Shown: positions 22,539-34,703, counted from the stretch's first letter. The stretch: 64,000 nucleotides of DNA from Symsagittifera roscoffensis (GCF_963678635.1 NC_087063.1:15941006-16005005); one strand, 5' to 3'. The notes: generated from the letters alone by a model not told the origin. Translations and numbers: made by a program.

Positions 22539-23294
22539 TCAAGGATAATTTAATCGATTGTACTTTCTCTTCGAGTAGCATTCCCCCAATCTTCTTTTAA
22601 TGGTTTGTATCGTTCGTTCAACTAAACCGCATCCTCGATGATCCCCGACTGGACAGAATTTTTGCGCGATGTTATTTTCGGTGCAAAATTTTTTCATTGC
22701 TTTCCCTTTGAACCCAGAAAATTGATCCGTTTTAATTGATTCCGGTATTCCATGTGTGTCTATGTAAGTACGGAGAAATTTTATTGTTGATTTTCCCCCT
22801 GTAGATTTCGTTACTTTGACTGATGAAAATTTTGAGTATCTATCAATAGCAACCAATAAGTATATCTTCTTCCCCTTATGGTCTTCAAGTGGGCCCGCAT
22901 AATCTAATTGTAGCTCTTGACCTGGCTGTGACAACAGTGGGAGTGGTTTAGCCGAATTTTTTGGAATTAGATATTTAGCGTTCTTACCATAACGAGTACA
23001 ACTTCTACATTCTTCAGCCATATTGACTATGTCTTTGTGCATATGCGGCCACCACAGGTAGTTTGATACCTCCAACATTGCTTCCTGTCCAGGATGACCT
23101 TGGTGAAGTCGTCGGAGCACTGCTTGCCTCAACTTTTCGGGCACGGCCAAACGATTTTTCACCAGGAGGCAATCATCTACCACCGACATCTGGTGCCACA
23201 GAGGAATGGTGTAGGGCCCCATGAGCTCGAATCCATTTCTGTCGTTTCGTTCCACCACTCTTCTGAGCCGATCCATCCAGGTATCTTCTGATAC
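22539..23294 (-). pseudogene. Retrotransposon integrase region
   Basis: It has an HHCC zinc-binding domain (HQGHPG, then CRSC about 30 residues on) and the catalytic D-D-E triad in LQLDYAGPL, IKTDQFSGF and GLVERTIQTIKRRLG. Upstream it is cut off by a TAA at 23295-23297 in the same frame. Near 22585, in a run of five C on the + strand, a one-base length change throws the frame, and the conserved sequence continues in another frame. Confidence 0.9.
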
Positions 23295-23297
23295 TTA

Positions 23298-24830
23298 TTC
23301 CGCGAGTAGACTTTTGTCAAATAGTTTGTCGAGTGAAAGCGGGTTTTCTGCGTCCATTAGCTGTTCCCCCCGTTTGTACTCGGATTTTCTTGAATTGTGT
23401 CTTGTTTTCTGTTGTGGTGTGATCCCACAAGTCTCTGTTCCTGAACTGTAATCCCGGTCGTCACTATCCAGAGTTAAGTCGACTTCTACGATTTGTTCCA
23501 CTTCCGCTTCGTCTTCAGATGTGATTAGTCCTGGTGGTTTCGGGCTTTGTATCCCCGAAATGGCCTCTAACTCCAACGCTGGTAATGTGAGTTCTGTAGG
23601 TTATGTACTCCTTTCTGAACCAACCAGTTCCCAGAATGAAACTAATTTTGATTGAGCTGTTGAAACAGTTGAAGTTGATTGTCCTCTTTTTCCTGGGCTG
23701 GCTGTTGAAGCAGTTGAAGTTGATTGTCCTCTTTTTTCTGGGCTTGCCCTGCCTTGTGTATCTGGCAAATACCACCTCGCCTGTGCTATTTGTTCGAAGT
23801 CCGACTCTTCTGGGTGTGATCTGTTTGGGGTCCTTTGTATCATCCTGGTTCTTTGAAACGTTGTTGTTACTTCTTCTCTCAATGTATTGATGTTATTTCG
23901 CTCCTGAATCCTGACCATCTTTTTTTCTTTTCCGCTTTTTTCCAATTCGTCTGAGTGCATTTTGCCTGATTTGTGATTTAAAAAATTTCTGGTTTTTTCT
24001 AATGATTGAACCGACTGTATCCGCTGACGATTTTGAGATAAACTGATTTTTGGATTATCACGCTTTTCTCGTTGAAACGAACGCGAATCTTCATTTCTTT
24101 CGTTCCGGTCGTGCTTTGTCCGTTTTGAACCGTTTTGCTTGCCATAGCAACGGGTAGATGACGTGTTCTTATTCGACGCATTTTGATCAAATCTAGAATA
24201 TTCTAGAAAGTTTTCGTTCCGGTCGAGCCTATCTTGATCATTTAGTCGACTGTTTAAACAGTCGAGAGCTTTATGGAAACTTTCGATTGATGTAACTACG
24301 AATTTCTCATCCAACACTGACTCCGGCCAAGGTTCGCCCTTTGGATTTCGAGAAAGATAATCTACTATACCCATATCTTTCCCTGGCAGATGAACAACCT
24401 TGAATTGATAGGGTAATAGTCTGTCTACCCATCTAGTTAATCTAGATTGGTACGTTTTATTTGATTTGTTTTCATCCAAAGCAGAAACCAGAGCTTTGTG
24501 ATCTGTAGCTATCACGAATTCCTTACCTAATAAGTAGTGTTTGAATCGATCAACCGACCATACAACTGCAAGCAGTTCGAGCTCATTTGTGGAATATTTT
24601 TTTCCTTGTGTGTTTAAGTATCTGGAAGCGAATGCGATTGGTATCCACTCCCCCTCAACGTTTTGTTGTTCTAGCGATGCGCCCAGCCCACTGTGACTGG
24701 CATCACATTTCACCCTAGTATCTGGACTGGGGTCGTAATAATGAATTTTTGTTATATTCGCAACCGCTGCTTTTATTGACTCGAATATTTCCGAATGTTC
24801 TTCTTTCCATTCGAATTTTTTTACTTGAAT
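23298..24830 (-). pseudogene. Retrotransposon RNase H and linker region
   Basis: In the same frame as the RT part but separated from it by a TAA (24831-24833), and interrupted again by TAA at 23601-23603. RNase H acidic residues are visible in VKCDASHSGLGASLEQ, YSTNELELLAVVWS and IATDHKALVS, with the YLSRNP segment after them. The linker to integrase is long and rich in Arg, Asn and Ser, and holds a doubled stretch of about 50 bp near 23640-23740. Confidence 0.9.
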
Positions 24831-27482
24831 TTATACACTTTTGAGTTTCTTTTTCTCATTTTCCTCGCGTAATAGTGGTCTCAATTTTTCTGTTAACGTA
24901 GCCGCATTTGGGATAAACTTGGCCAGATGGTTTATACTACCCAGAAATGATCTAAGTTGTTTCAGTGATGTTGGCGGGCTAAGTTTTAATATCGCTTCGG
25001 TTTTTGTTATTTTAGGAGAAATTCCGTCCATCGATAACTTATGCCCCAACCAATTCACCTCCTGTTGAAAAAATTCACATTTCGACAGTTTTAATGCCAA
25101 ATTCTCTTTATCTAATTTTTTTAGTACATTCATAATCAATTCTTCATGTTCTTGTTCACTCCCTTTTGATACAATGAGTATGTCATCAAGAAAACAGAAT
25201 GTATTTTTCGCATGATTTAATGTTCTGTCCATAGCTTTTTGGAACTCTGCTGGCATGTCTGCCAAACCATAAAATCCGGTCAGAAATCTGTAAGTTCCTG
25301 TGGCTTGCCCACCTATGATGTTGAAATTGCATTGTTTCGCTGTCTCTGCAGTCAGCTTAAGTTGACTGTACGCGTACTTCAAATCTAGTACTGAGAAATA
25401 CAGTTTACCGCTTGTGTTTGCTGTGACAATTTGGCTAACACCATCTAACAATTCGTCCACGTTTGGCATTTGATACTTATTTTTAAACAACTGTCTATTA
25501 ATGGGTTTCGCATCTAGCGCCAATTTTATGGAATCATCTTTTTTCACTGTTATTACAATAGGTGCTATAAAGCAATCACTAGTGCGTTTGTCTAGTCGTT
25601 CTATATGCCCTTCTTTTAACAACTTTTTCATTTCCTCGTACACCTTCTCCTGTATGTGTATCGGAATGCGTCTCCCCTTTTCTTGTAAAGGACAGAGCGG
25701 GTATTTGAACTTTGTGCTGACCACATGGTTTTTTGAACACCCTTGACGATCAAAAAGATTCTTAAATTTACTGTAAAATTTGTTTTTCCAAACTTCTGAC
25801 TGTTCGCACAGTAAGACATCAAACCTCGTCTTTTCTTTTGGTGCCAACTTCTGTATTGTGTGTATTCCCACTTTACTCTGTAAGTCCAGCCCCAAAATAC
25901 ACCGTGTGCGTCTTTCTGTGATTAGGAACGATGCTCCCACCACTTCCCACCCCGCCGAACGGATGTTCGTGGTGATTGCACCCTGTATGTTTATCGGCTG
26001 TTTGTTATAGTCTACAAATTTTGTAGTCAGATTGAGATTTTCCCGTGGGATGAACTTGGTTTTTTTCGAAGATTCTAAGATCGTCTTTGCAGACGCCCAG
26101 TTCAAGAAAGATACTGGACTACCCGTATCGATAGTCATATTTATGATCTGATGATTGATTCTCACCAGAGCTTTGAGTGACCTTATTTGTTTCGATCGAG
26201 TATTTCGTCTAATGTCAACCTTCTGTACATCCTTTCTGTACTTTTCGGTTTCTTTGTTTTTGTTTGATTGCTGTTTTATATATTCATCTATTTTTTCCAG
26301 CGAAGACAGTTCTGATTCAACAGACATAATTTCGAACTCCTCACACGATTCGAATGACTGAATCAAATTACACTCTTCATCTGAGCTTGATGATTTTTCT
26401 GCAATCTCATTCACTTGTTGTGATTTACTCATTTTTGCGAAGTGATTCGGTTTAGAACAACTTTTACATGTCTTGCCCATGGCCGGGCATTTCTTCAGAT
26501 GTCCTTCTCCGAATATTCGACCACATCGAGTACACGTCTTTGAGTCTGAAAAATTTCTCCCCTCCTTTCTGTCTGTAAATTTTTTTCTGTACCCATTGTT
26601 TTGTTGTCTCCTTCCGCTCGCATATTTGTTGCCGATACTCATTATGGGTTCTAGTTTTATCTTCGCTGCTCCATTTACCTGAACTGTATTTGCAGTCGTT
26701 GCATTAGTTTTCTGAAACGCCTGAGTTGTCTGTTTACTTTGTTCAAACTTTAACGCTCTTTTCAGTACTTCTTCTGGCGAAAATGTTTCAAATGTCAATG
26801 TGTCTTGTAATGCCACGTTCTTCATTTTCGAGATGAATAGGTCACGCACTAGTTCGTCCTCCAGTGTCCCTAATTCTGCTCTGGCTACTTGAGCAGTTAA
26901 TGCGGCATGAAATGCCTCGAGTGATTCCCCTGTTTCCTGTGAACGATTAAACAGCTTGTAGCGTTCATACGTAACACTCTGTGATTTATCAAATGATACT
27001 TTCGCCAATGCCATCATCTCTCGAAATTCTAACTTTGACTCTTCCACATGTGGATTCTTCAGAACGAATTTCTTCTTGCCTTCTGTGCCCAACTCCAAGA
27101 ATAGTCTGGAAGCGACTTTTTTCTGTACCTCATTGTAGTATACGTTGTGACCAACCTTTGGTCCTCTAGCTCTTCTTTCTTCATTTTCCAGATTAATTTT
27201 GTCCCGGGCTAGTTGGTCTCTGGCTTCTCTATCTGTAATCGCCTGTGGTTTTTCATGTTCCCTTGGGGTTTCTGGTCTTGGTAACTGTTCCAACAGAACT
27301 TCTTTTGGTTCTTGTAACAAAATTTCCGGGTCCACGCTCTCCTTCACTGTCACTGCCAAGAAAAATTGATCTAACCATATCCTAAAGTTCCAAGGAGGGT
27401 CGGAGTTCGCGGTTGTCCAAAATACCGGAATCCCCATATCCGTTCTGTTGTCTTGGGACAGAAATCCTGCTGGTTGCGCCAT
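24831..27482 (-). pseudogene. Retrotransposon gag-protease-RT frame (883 codons)
   Basis: One open frame. Residues 1 to about 310 are gag-like, with no near relative I can name. Two CCHC knuckles follow near residues 315-350 (CTRCGRIFGEGHLKKC; CKSCSKPNHFAKMS), and the second has Ser in place of its last Cys. Protease shows NMTIDTGSPVSFL near 450. RT runs from about 620 (GHIERLDKRTSDCFIAPIV), through LDLKYAYSQLKL and FCFLDDILIVS near 765, to the connection region. The frame ends at a TAA (24831-24833) in the middle of pol. The first ATG uses the last base of the LTR and so overlaps the primer-binding site; the next Met is residue 17. Confidence 0.93.
27464..27481 (-). promoter_or_regulatory. 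Primer-binding site
   Basis: Directly after the 5' LTR the minus strand reads TGGCGCAACCAGCAGGATTT. TGG plus twelve bases and then AGGATT matches the complement of a tRNA 3' end running into its T stem. The GCAGG T-stem part resembles tRNA-Ser, but the tRNA is not settled. Confidence 0.75.
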
Positions 27483-27724
27483 GTGATAACTATTGGTTTA
27501 ATGCAAGTGATTATAAAACAGAATGAGTAAAACGTTTAATTCAAACTGATAACTTGTCTTGGTTTTAGATTAGAGATCATGACTATCTTTTCATGTGTCG
27601 TCCGAAATGACTATTGCGTTTGGCCTGCATGAATGGCCTTGAATAATAATAACAATACATAACAGAATAATTAATAGCACTATTCTCCAAGGTTACTGTG
27701 GTAGCATTACTACACGGTGCCACA
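27482..27724 (-). repeat. 5' LTR (right), 243 bp
   Basis: It begins TGTGATAACTATTGG and ends GGTGCCACA in + orientation. It lacks the 15 bp present in the left LTR. CCAAC follows at 27725-27729. The element's promoter should lie here on the minus strand; I see no clear TATA box. Confidence 0.93.
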
Positions 27725-27729
27725 CCAAC

Positions 27730-28584
27730 AAAGAATAAAACAGAAACAAAATAGAAACGTAACATTCCGATGCACGTCAATAAAATCAGATCAGTTATGG
27801 ATTCAATTAACTGCTTTACGGATTTTTTCAAAAAAAACTGTCAGATATTTTATCCGTCCTGAGTTCCATGCTGAGAAATTATATATATTTTTTAGGGAAT
27901 TGAGTATCGAGAAAACTTTGAAGAAATACAGACTGCAATTGGTTACATAGTGATAAATATTTATTTGATTTAATATCAGAAAAAGAACGAGACCAAAAAT
28001 GATGTTCTTTGTCTAAGGAATTGGAAGCTGACATGGAAGAATTTCATCCCCAAAACAGGAAAAACGTAGCCTATGCCTCATGATTTTTAAAACGCCGTCA
28101 GTATGAAAATACATTATGAAAGAACTAAAACTACTGGCTGTACAATGGGGAACTGATCATTTCCCAAATTATCAATTCCGACTGCAAATAGGGATCACAA
28201 AGCGCTTTGATCAGCAATAAAAAAATACCGGAGAAAAAACTCTCACTAACCGCTCACTAAGATGGCTAGATCAGATCGCCTTTAAGTTTTAATTTGTCAA
28301 CCAAACATTTGCCCGAGAAGCTCATGGGCTTAAGCAATTGCGTCTCAGAAAATCTTTTTCCACCCCATGTCAGCAAAAAATACTCCAATAATTTACTCAA
28401 ATTTCTAAACAACAATCAGATTTGATAGAAAAAATAGGAAAAATAACCAAATTCTAGCAAAATCAAATTGGAACTCCAGAACACCAGTTTGAATCAGTTT
28501 GAAAAAGTCTGAAAAATAATGATAATAACACTAGAACTGAATGACTAGAAATTAAGCAAGAAAAAAGAACATAAAAAAGCAACA
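27730..28584. other. Unassigned stretch
   Basis: AT-rich, with no supported gene or repeat. Confidence 0.35.
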
Positions 28585-29631
28585 AGGCTGCTCGTATACC
28601 AGGATCAAGTTTTGAATGTTCTAACTGCACTTTAAGGTCAAGTTAATAGCTATTTGCTTGAAAAATCGACGAAATGAAAAAAAAACAGAAAAAATTTTTA
28701 TTCATTTTTTTAACCCCCCACACGCTATTTTAAACTACAAAAAGATGTATTTAGCGCCTCGTATCCTTATCAAATGACTAAAAAAAACTCGCCTAAATTC
28801 AACCTGAAACGCATTAATCTGCCGTCTACGCCTGTTATAAGGACGCAATATGTCGCTAATGGCAATATATCAAACTCCCCTAACTTTCCAAAAAACGACC
28901 GAAGGTAAATATCTTTTCAAATTTGAGTTAATAAATAAACAAAATATTGCAGATGGTATGAAACAATTTTGTCAAAAATGCTTGCTTAGTTGAAAAGTCG
29001 AATATTGACTGCAAAAAAAAACAACCCAAGCATAAATATTCCGCTTTCTTCAGATATCGGAACAATAACAACCACTGGAGATCAAAACAGAGCTCAACTA
29101 ATTGCCATATGAGGAGGCCATTTTTGGTTCAACTTTTCAAGAAAGCGACGAAATATTTGTGCTCGAGTGGCTTTTTTCCTGACAAAATTTGACCTTCAAC
29201 TCGCAATTTTTGAAGGAACGGTTTTTTATATCATTCGAAATGTATTGTTGTCCTGCGCTTAACGTCAATTAAAATCGCACCTGATTTTACTTTTCGTTAT
29301 TTTATGGGAGTTTAAATATAGCCAATTTGGCCAATTTGTTTGTTACTTTAATGTAAGATATATTTCGAGCTAAAAACGGGCAAGCTGATATTTAACTCGT
29401 CTACGAAATCGTTTCAAATTGAATTGAAGCATACTATTTGGTCTGATTAACAGTGTTGTTTGCAAAATTTTTCTTATCACATTTTACTAAAGATAGCGCG
29501 TGGGGGACGATTTTCCAAAAAAAATTTTAAAAAAATTTGATTTTCTTCATTTTTTGAAATTTTATCCATTTTTGAAATCGAACATTACCTATAGACCTAA
29601 AAATGCAGTCAGAACACCTAGGCTTTTGCAA
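28585..29631 (+). mobile_element. Long inverted-repeat element, copy 1
   Basis: Its left tip, GGCTGCTCGTATACCAGG, with TTGAATGTTCTAACTGC, matches the tip of the copy at 45554-46672. The interior shares CATAAATATTCCGCTTTCTTC, a TATATTTCGAGCTAA segment and GATAGCGCGTGGGGGACGA. The right end (GCAGTCAGAACACCTAGGC near 29604) is the diverged inverse of the left. No transposase is seen. Confidence 0.7.
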
Positions 29632-30605
29632 AAAAGCAATTGAACTTAAAAAAACTGAATATCCAATCCCTTCCCCTGTTGGCAACCAACAAGCAATTGT
29701 TTAGCAAAAATTCAATTCAAAGTTTGGAAGAGAAACTTCTAGCAGCGAACTTCAAAATTCCAAAACTTTCTTGAAAAAAATTGTAGAAAATTAATCTAGA
29801 AAATACGACCAAGTTCTTATGCATCACTAAGTTTACCATTATTTAAAACTCTATTTGTCAGAATCCAAAGTTCCATTAGAAGATTGTTAGCAATTAAAAC
29901 TGATGTTGCTGATATCACAAGGGCATTTTTTTCCTGGGACGTCTTGACAACATAGAGTGTCAATTAATCATTGTCGCAATGAACAGAAGATCGGATAGAA
30001 ATTTTTTTTCAAAAAATTTATCATTATTGCCTAAATTCGAAAATTAGAAAAATCGAATTCACATGGATCCGTTGTCCAAAGAACTGAATGGAGAAGTTGT
30101 CATTGAGTTTGATTTGAAAATACCATGTAATAGCAGGAAAATATACAAACAAGCAACTTAATGTTATTTCCTGTAAAACACTAAACTTCACCTTCGGAGA
30201 AATTGCCAAAATTTGTTTTAATCTGAATTTTGATGTGTTATTTTGTAAAATGTGTATTAATTAAGGTTATAACAATAGCTCAGAAAAAAAACACCGCCCA
30301 AAACTTCATCCAAAACAGGTTATTGATCACACTGAAGGATTCACCTGGGAAGGGAAGTGCGGGCCCTGTAAAGAAACACAGTTTTTACTATAAAAAGTAC
30401 AAAAACCATTAGATCAACACATCAAGTGATCAAGACATCGCATTGACAAATCCAGTTAAATTAAGTCTACAAAGGTTACCGAAGCAATCATTATACAGAA
30501 AAGCCAACAGAAACACGGACAAATTGCATGACTCAAAGTGATCTAGAGAGTTACTGTTTTTGAGCGCTTTTTAGAAAATTTCGCCCAAAAAATGTTTTTT
30601 GTTTT
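29632..30605. other. Unassigned stretch
   Basis: I see no gene. A GACCTAAAAATGCAGTCAG end of the preceding element leads into unremarkable AT-rich DNA. Confidence 0.35.
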
Positions 30606-30952
30606 TGGCGGCCGGTCCCCTTCAAAGTTAGTATTGGCGCTGAATGCATACTTCCCTTAGGGAAGTATGCCCTCTTCCCTCAGGGATTCGACCCCTTGCC
30701 GACCCCTTTTGAACTATTTTAAGATATCCATTTTTGGCTGACGGACCCCAAAATTTTCTAAGGGCGCCTTTGGCGCCAATATGTACTAATTTTGAGGGGG
30801 GAGCGCACAGAAAATTTGGCCAAACCAGGGTCTTTTTAGTACTTTGAAGAGCTCGGAAAATCAAATTGGTCGACCTAACAAAAAGGTCGATAAAAGTTTC
30901 GAAAATTTTTTGAAAATCCGCCCCCCCCTTTGAGAAAATCCAGATTCTGCGT
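30606..30952 (+). mobile_element. hAT-type MITE, diverged ends
   Basis: The family body (CAGGGATTCGACC, GACGGACCCCAAAATTTTC, GCGCCTTTGGCGCCAAT, GGTCGACC, CCGCCCCCCCC) is clear, but both tips are worn. Near 30647 it contains a short perfect palindrome, GCATACTTCCCTTAGGGAAG plus TATGC, not present in other copies. Confidence 0.75.
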
Positions 30953-31844
30953 ACAGCCAATTGCCAGAAAATTGTGTCAAACTACCGTTTTTGGGAACTT
31001 TTTTTAGAAAAAAATGAAATTTTTTTTCAGGTGCGATCCTCTCCGTTCAAAAACATTTTCTGTGATAGAGTTTAAGGCATTTCGAGAGTCTTTTTACACT
31101 CAATCGGCCACGGCAAAAAGAGTATTGCAAAGTAGCACAAAAGGTCAATGATTCAAACAAAATGTTCTGCCACGTCCAGTAGAATTAGTAGAAATTGGCG
31201 CAAAGGCGACGCAAGCAAAAACGCAGGGATGGTCAGCCACAAATGGCGGTCTTTAATTGGCTGTCACCAAAAGGGACACCTTTTTGAAAAAAAAATTTTT
31301 GATGTAAAAATTTTGGATTATAAAAAGGTGTGAATAATTCAACACTGCAGCCCGAAAAGAATATTTAAAACTTTTCTGAACTTCCGAAGAGAAGACTTTC
31401 GTGTAAAATTTTTCAAGATACTGAGAATAGTTTAATATTGCAAAATAGTAGGCCTGTGGATATGCTAAATAAACCGGTTGATTAATGAATCGGATTTTAC
31501 CTGGATTTGGTACAAATCAAATTACGCACAGTATTTGGTCAATTAGGAATCAGGTTTGAAAAAATTTTATCAAAGGCAGTCAACTGTAACTTCATAGGGT
31601 TGCCGCAGTTCCAAAATGGAAAATTTGTAGCGGTAATTATAATTGAATCTCACGCGTTAACAAGATCTCACGCGCGTTTTATATGAAAATCTCTTGGAAC
31701 ACTCTTATCAACCCCATGGTAGAAATAATTGATGCTGTGAAAATGCGCTCACTTGTACCATTTTAAAAATTCTAAATTCATGTGTAGTTGGTGCATAAAA
31801 TGTACAAATGATTATGCACTCATTTTTTCAACCATTGTTAAAAT
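30953..31844. other. Unassigned stretch
   Basis: No supported feature. Confidence 0.35.
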
Positions 31845-32150
31845 CAGGAGCGAATCTAGGATTTTCTGGAAGGGCGGATTTTCAAAAAAAAAAATTCCAA
31901 ATTTCATCGACCTTTTTTTAGTTGATCAAACTGATTTTCCGAGATCTCGCAAATCACTATAAAAACATTTTTGACCAAATTGTTTTGCGCCGCAGGCGAA
32001 ATTTTAAAATAACAGGCAAAAAAGACGTTTTATTTTGTTTGGCGCGCTCTCCTCAAAAATTATGCACATTGGCGCCGAAGGCGCTCTTAGAAACAAATTA
32101 GGATCCGTCAACCAAAAATGGATAATTCAAAATAGTAAGAAGGGGGACAA
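31845..32150 (-). mobile_element. hAT-type MITE, inverted copy
   Basis: It starts CAGGAGCGAATCTAGG at 31845 and runs through the family body in reverse, with GCGCCGCAGGCG, GGCGCGCTCTCC and TTGGCGCCGAAGGCGC. The far tip is lost near 32150. Confidence 0.75.
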
Positions 32151-32293
32151 AGGGAGGATTAAAAAGCTTATAAATTTGGTTTTGTCGTTTATTTGTCGGC
32201 TAATTTGTCAATGGTGGCTTTTGGTAAAATTTTTCAACGGCTGTGGATATCAAATTTTTCTGAGCCTAGGGATGTCGACAATACTGATGCGGG

Positions 32294-32312
32294 CTGTTGT
32301 TGTTGTTGTTGC

Positions 32313-32355
<43 letters not shown>

Positions 32356-32387
32356 GCTGCTGTTGCAGTTGTTGTTATTGTTGCTGC
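32294..32387. repeat. GTT trinucleotide microsatellite
   Basis: About 94 bp of (TTG)n with rare GCTG interruptions. Frames through it read as poly-Cys, poly-Val or poly-Asn and are not genes. Confidence 0.95.
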
Positions 32388-32509
32388 TCATGACTCTCAA
32401 ATAATCCTTCAAGTCAAATAGTTGCAATCTCTGGAAAACGTAATTTCCTAAAATTGGCAATTCCAGAACGGGACAACCGAATCTTGGCAATTTAGGACCG
32501 GCGCAACAA

Positions 32510-33284
32510 AAAAAGCTTTTTCTCAACTTGCGCCTAAGACTTTTTTTCAATTGCGCTGCAAAAAAAATAAGAGAAAAGTATTTGAGCAACAGTTTAATTT
32601 AAAACAACTTTTGGCAGCGCAATTTACTGAAGATTCTAACGGCGCAAGTTAAGACAAGATTTTGCTGGCTTGATTAAAAAAACGTTGAGCCGCGGTGAGA
32701 CCGAAAAAAGTTATGTTAATACGACATAAAAAAAACCTTAGCTGGCGACATGAGAAAATTCTTTGAGCTACGACGAGACATCAAAAAAAAATTGGTACAT
32801 GCAAATTTGAAAAAAAAAACACCTTGGTGCGACATAATAAAAGAATTTGGCGCACGACATTAAAAAATTGCTGCGACACAATTTTTTTTTCAGACAGGCT
32901 TGCAATTTTTTAGGGTTGCGCAGCCAATTTTTCAGCTTATATAACGCCGCCGTATTTTTTTCAGTTGCACTGACAGAATTCCATCTTATTTTGCGCCCCA
33001 ACTCAGAAGTAATTTTTATGATGCGCGGCAAAGTCTTTTATCGTGCCTCACACCAAGAAAAATTTTGCGCCGCGGCTTAAGATTATTTATAAAGTCGTGA
33101 CGCCAAAGTCTTTGTATTTATGTCGGATCGCTGAAGTTTTTTCTTAAGTCGCGCCGCCAAAATTTTTACTGATACTGTGCCGCTGCGCAAAAGATTTTCT
33201 TTTGTCGCGCCTCCAAAGTCTTTTCATAGACAGTGTCGTACTTCAGGTTTTTCTTGCGTCGCGCCGCTAAATTTTTTTCAAGTC
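32510..33284. repeat. Degenerate array punctuated by GCGCCGC-type motifs
   Basis: Every 30-45 bp a GC-rich word (GCGCCGCCAAA, GTCGCGCC, GCGACA, TGCGCC) stands in T/A-rich sequence. To the left of about 32900 the words read mainly GCGACA...AAAAAAA; to the right they read TTTTTCTTAAGTCGCGCCGC, so the orientation appears to flip in the middle. No ORF is preserved. Confidence 0.7.
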
Positions 33285-34009
33285 GCCCTCAACTTTTTTT
33301 TCTTAAATTGCGCCCCCAAAATTTTTTCTTAAATTGCGCCGCAACTTGAAATTGTTTTTAAACATTTAGAGTGTTTAAATAAAATGCACGTGCTGTAAAG
33401 TATTTTTTTGAAAATTTGCACCGCACAGTCTTTTCCGCTTCGCGCAGTCGTATTTTTTCCTAAGTGTACCCTATAAACTCTTTTTTTTTTAATTGAACGC
33501 GGCTCAATTTATTTCTAGCTTTTATAATTTTTCCACAAAATCATGAAGTCAAAGTTTTATTGGTCGCTCCTACAAAGTTTTTTTTTCAAGTCGAATCGAC
33601 AAGGATAAGGATTCAGCATGACTAACATGGCCTTTTGTCGTGATAAGATAAAATTTCGGCGCGATTAGACTTTAGAGACGCGGTGCAACTAAGGCAATAA
33701 CTGAACAGAGCAAATTTGACTGGCCGCGCAAGTACAAAATTCAGTTCAAAACTTTTGTGGACCGATTTTGAATTTTTTTTTTCTCAGTCTTGGACTGCGA
33801 ATTGTGCACTCTTATGGCCGGTATCAGAGTGATTTGAGAAAATGAAAGTTTTTACATCATTTATTTAAGCACAATACAAGGCACTTTGATCCTTTTGCAG
33901 ATTTTAATTGAATTAGATGAATTTGGTAATTATCCAAATTGGCGCACAACAAAAAACTTAATAGCAACTAAAATCCGCATTTTTGAAATATTAAAGCTTT
34001 TTTTTTCAA
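33285..34009. repeat. Direct duplication, copy 1 (about 725-bp spacing)
   Basis: It shares CAAGTCGC(C/T)CTCAA, GTCTTTTCCGCTTCG, CCTAAGTGTACC, AAAATCATGAAG, GACTAACAT, GGCGCGAT and CCAAATTGGCGCACAACAA in the same order with copy 2. Clearly diverged, so old. Confidence 0.8.
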
Positions 34010-34703
34010 GTCGCTCTCAAAATTGTTTTCCTACATTGCGCTGCAAAAACATTTTCTTATTGCGCAGCAACTCAAAAATATTTATTGCTCAATTAGAACA
34101 GTTCATTAAAGCGCGCGTGGTGCAAAGTATTTTTGTTACTTTGTAACACAAAGTCTTTTCCGCTTCGGGTGGTCGCATTTTTCCCTAAGTGTACCGTTAA
34201 AATCTTTTTCTTTAAATTGGGTGGGCTCAATTTTTTTTCTTGTTTTTATAAGTTTTGTATAAAATCATGAAGCCTAGGTTTCTATAGGTCGCTCCAAAAA
34301 AGTGTTTTTTTCAAGTTGCATCGACAATCTTAAGGTTTCAGCATGACTAACATCATTTTTTGTTGTGACTAAGATAAAATTTTGGCGCGATAAGGCTTTT
34401 GGGTAGCGGTGCAACTAATGCAATAACTGTACAAAGCGACTTTGACTGGCGGCGGAAGTACAAAGTTCAGTCCAAAATTATTGCGGCCCGACTTATGGCC
34501 GGTTTCAGAGTGATTTGAAAAGATGAAATTTTTTTAACTTCATTCATTCAAACACCATTGCCGAGGCATTTTGATCGTTTTGCGGATTTTTCCAGATGCT
34601 ATATGAATTAGATGATTTTGGTAATTTTCCAAATTGGCGCACAACAAGCAACTACGCTGTGAACTAAAATCTGAACATTTGACATTTTAAAACCTTTAGT
34701 TAT
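34010..34703. repeat. Direct duplication, copy 2
   Basis: Second copy of 33285-34009, with the same order of landmarks; for example, TCTTTTCCGCTTCG lies near 33430 and near 34153. Confidence 0.8.

Larger units (their letters stand above)
20591..27724 (-). mobile_element. Ty3/gypsy-type LTR retrotransposon, full length, disabled
   Basis: 7.1 kb between two TG...CA LTRs with a CCAAC duplication on both sides, transcribed right to left. Order on the minus strand: 5' LTR, primer-binding site, gag with CCHC knuckles, protease (DTGS), reverse transcriptase (FLDD), RNase H, integrase (D-D-E), then a long charged tail, and 3' LTR. That order (RT before integrase) marks Ty3/gypsy. There is no envelope-like frame. 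The coding region carries at least five in-frame stops and three frame changes, so this copy cannot make a full polyprotein. The LTRs differ by about three substitutions and one 15-bp indel, so insertion is fairly recent. Confidence 0.95.

Noticed and set aside
22123-24833. Reassigned genetic code (TAR read as an amino acid) as an explanation for the retrotransposon stops
   Set aside because: The host unc-4 homologue has many CAR glutamine codons, no in-frame TAR, and ends in TAA. Frameshifts are also present in the element, so decay explains the data.
32193-32589. Cys-, Val- and Asn-rich frames on both strands
   Set aside because: They are translations of the GTT microsatellite in different frames.
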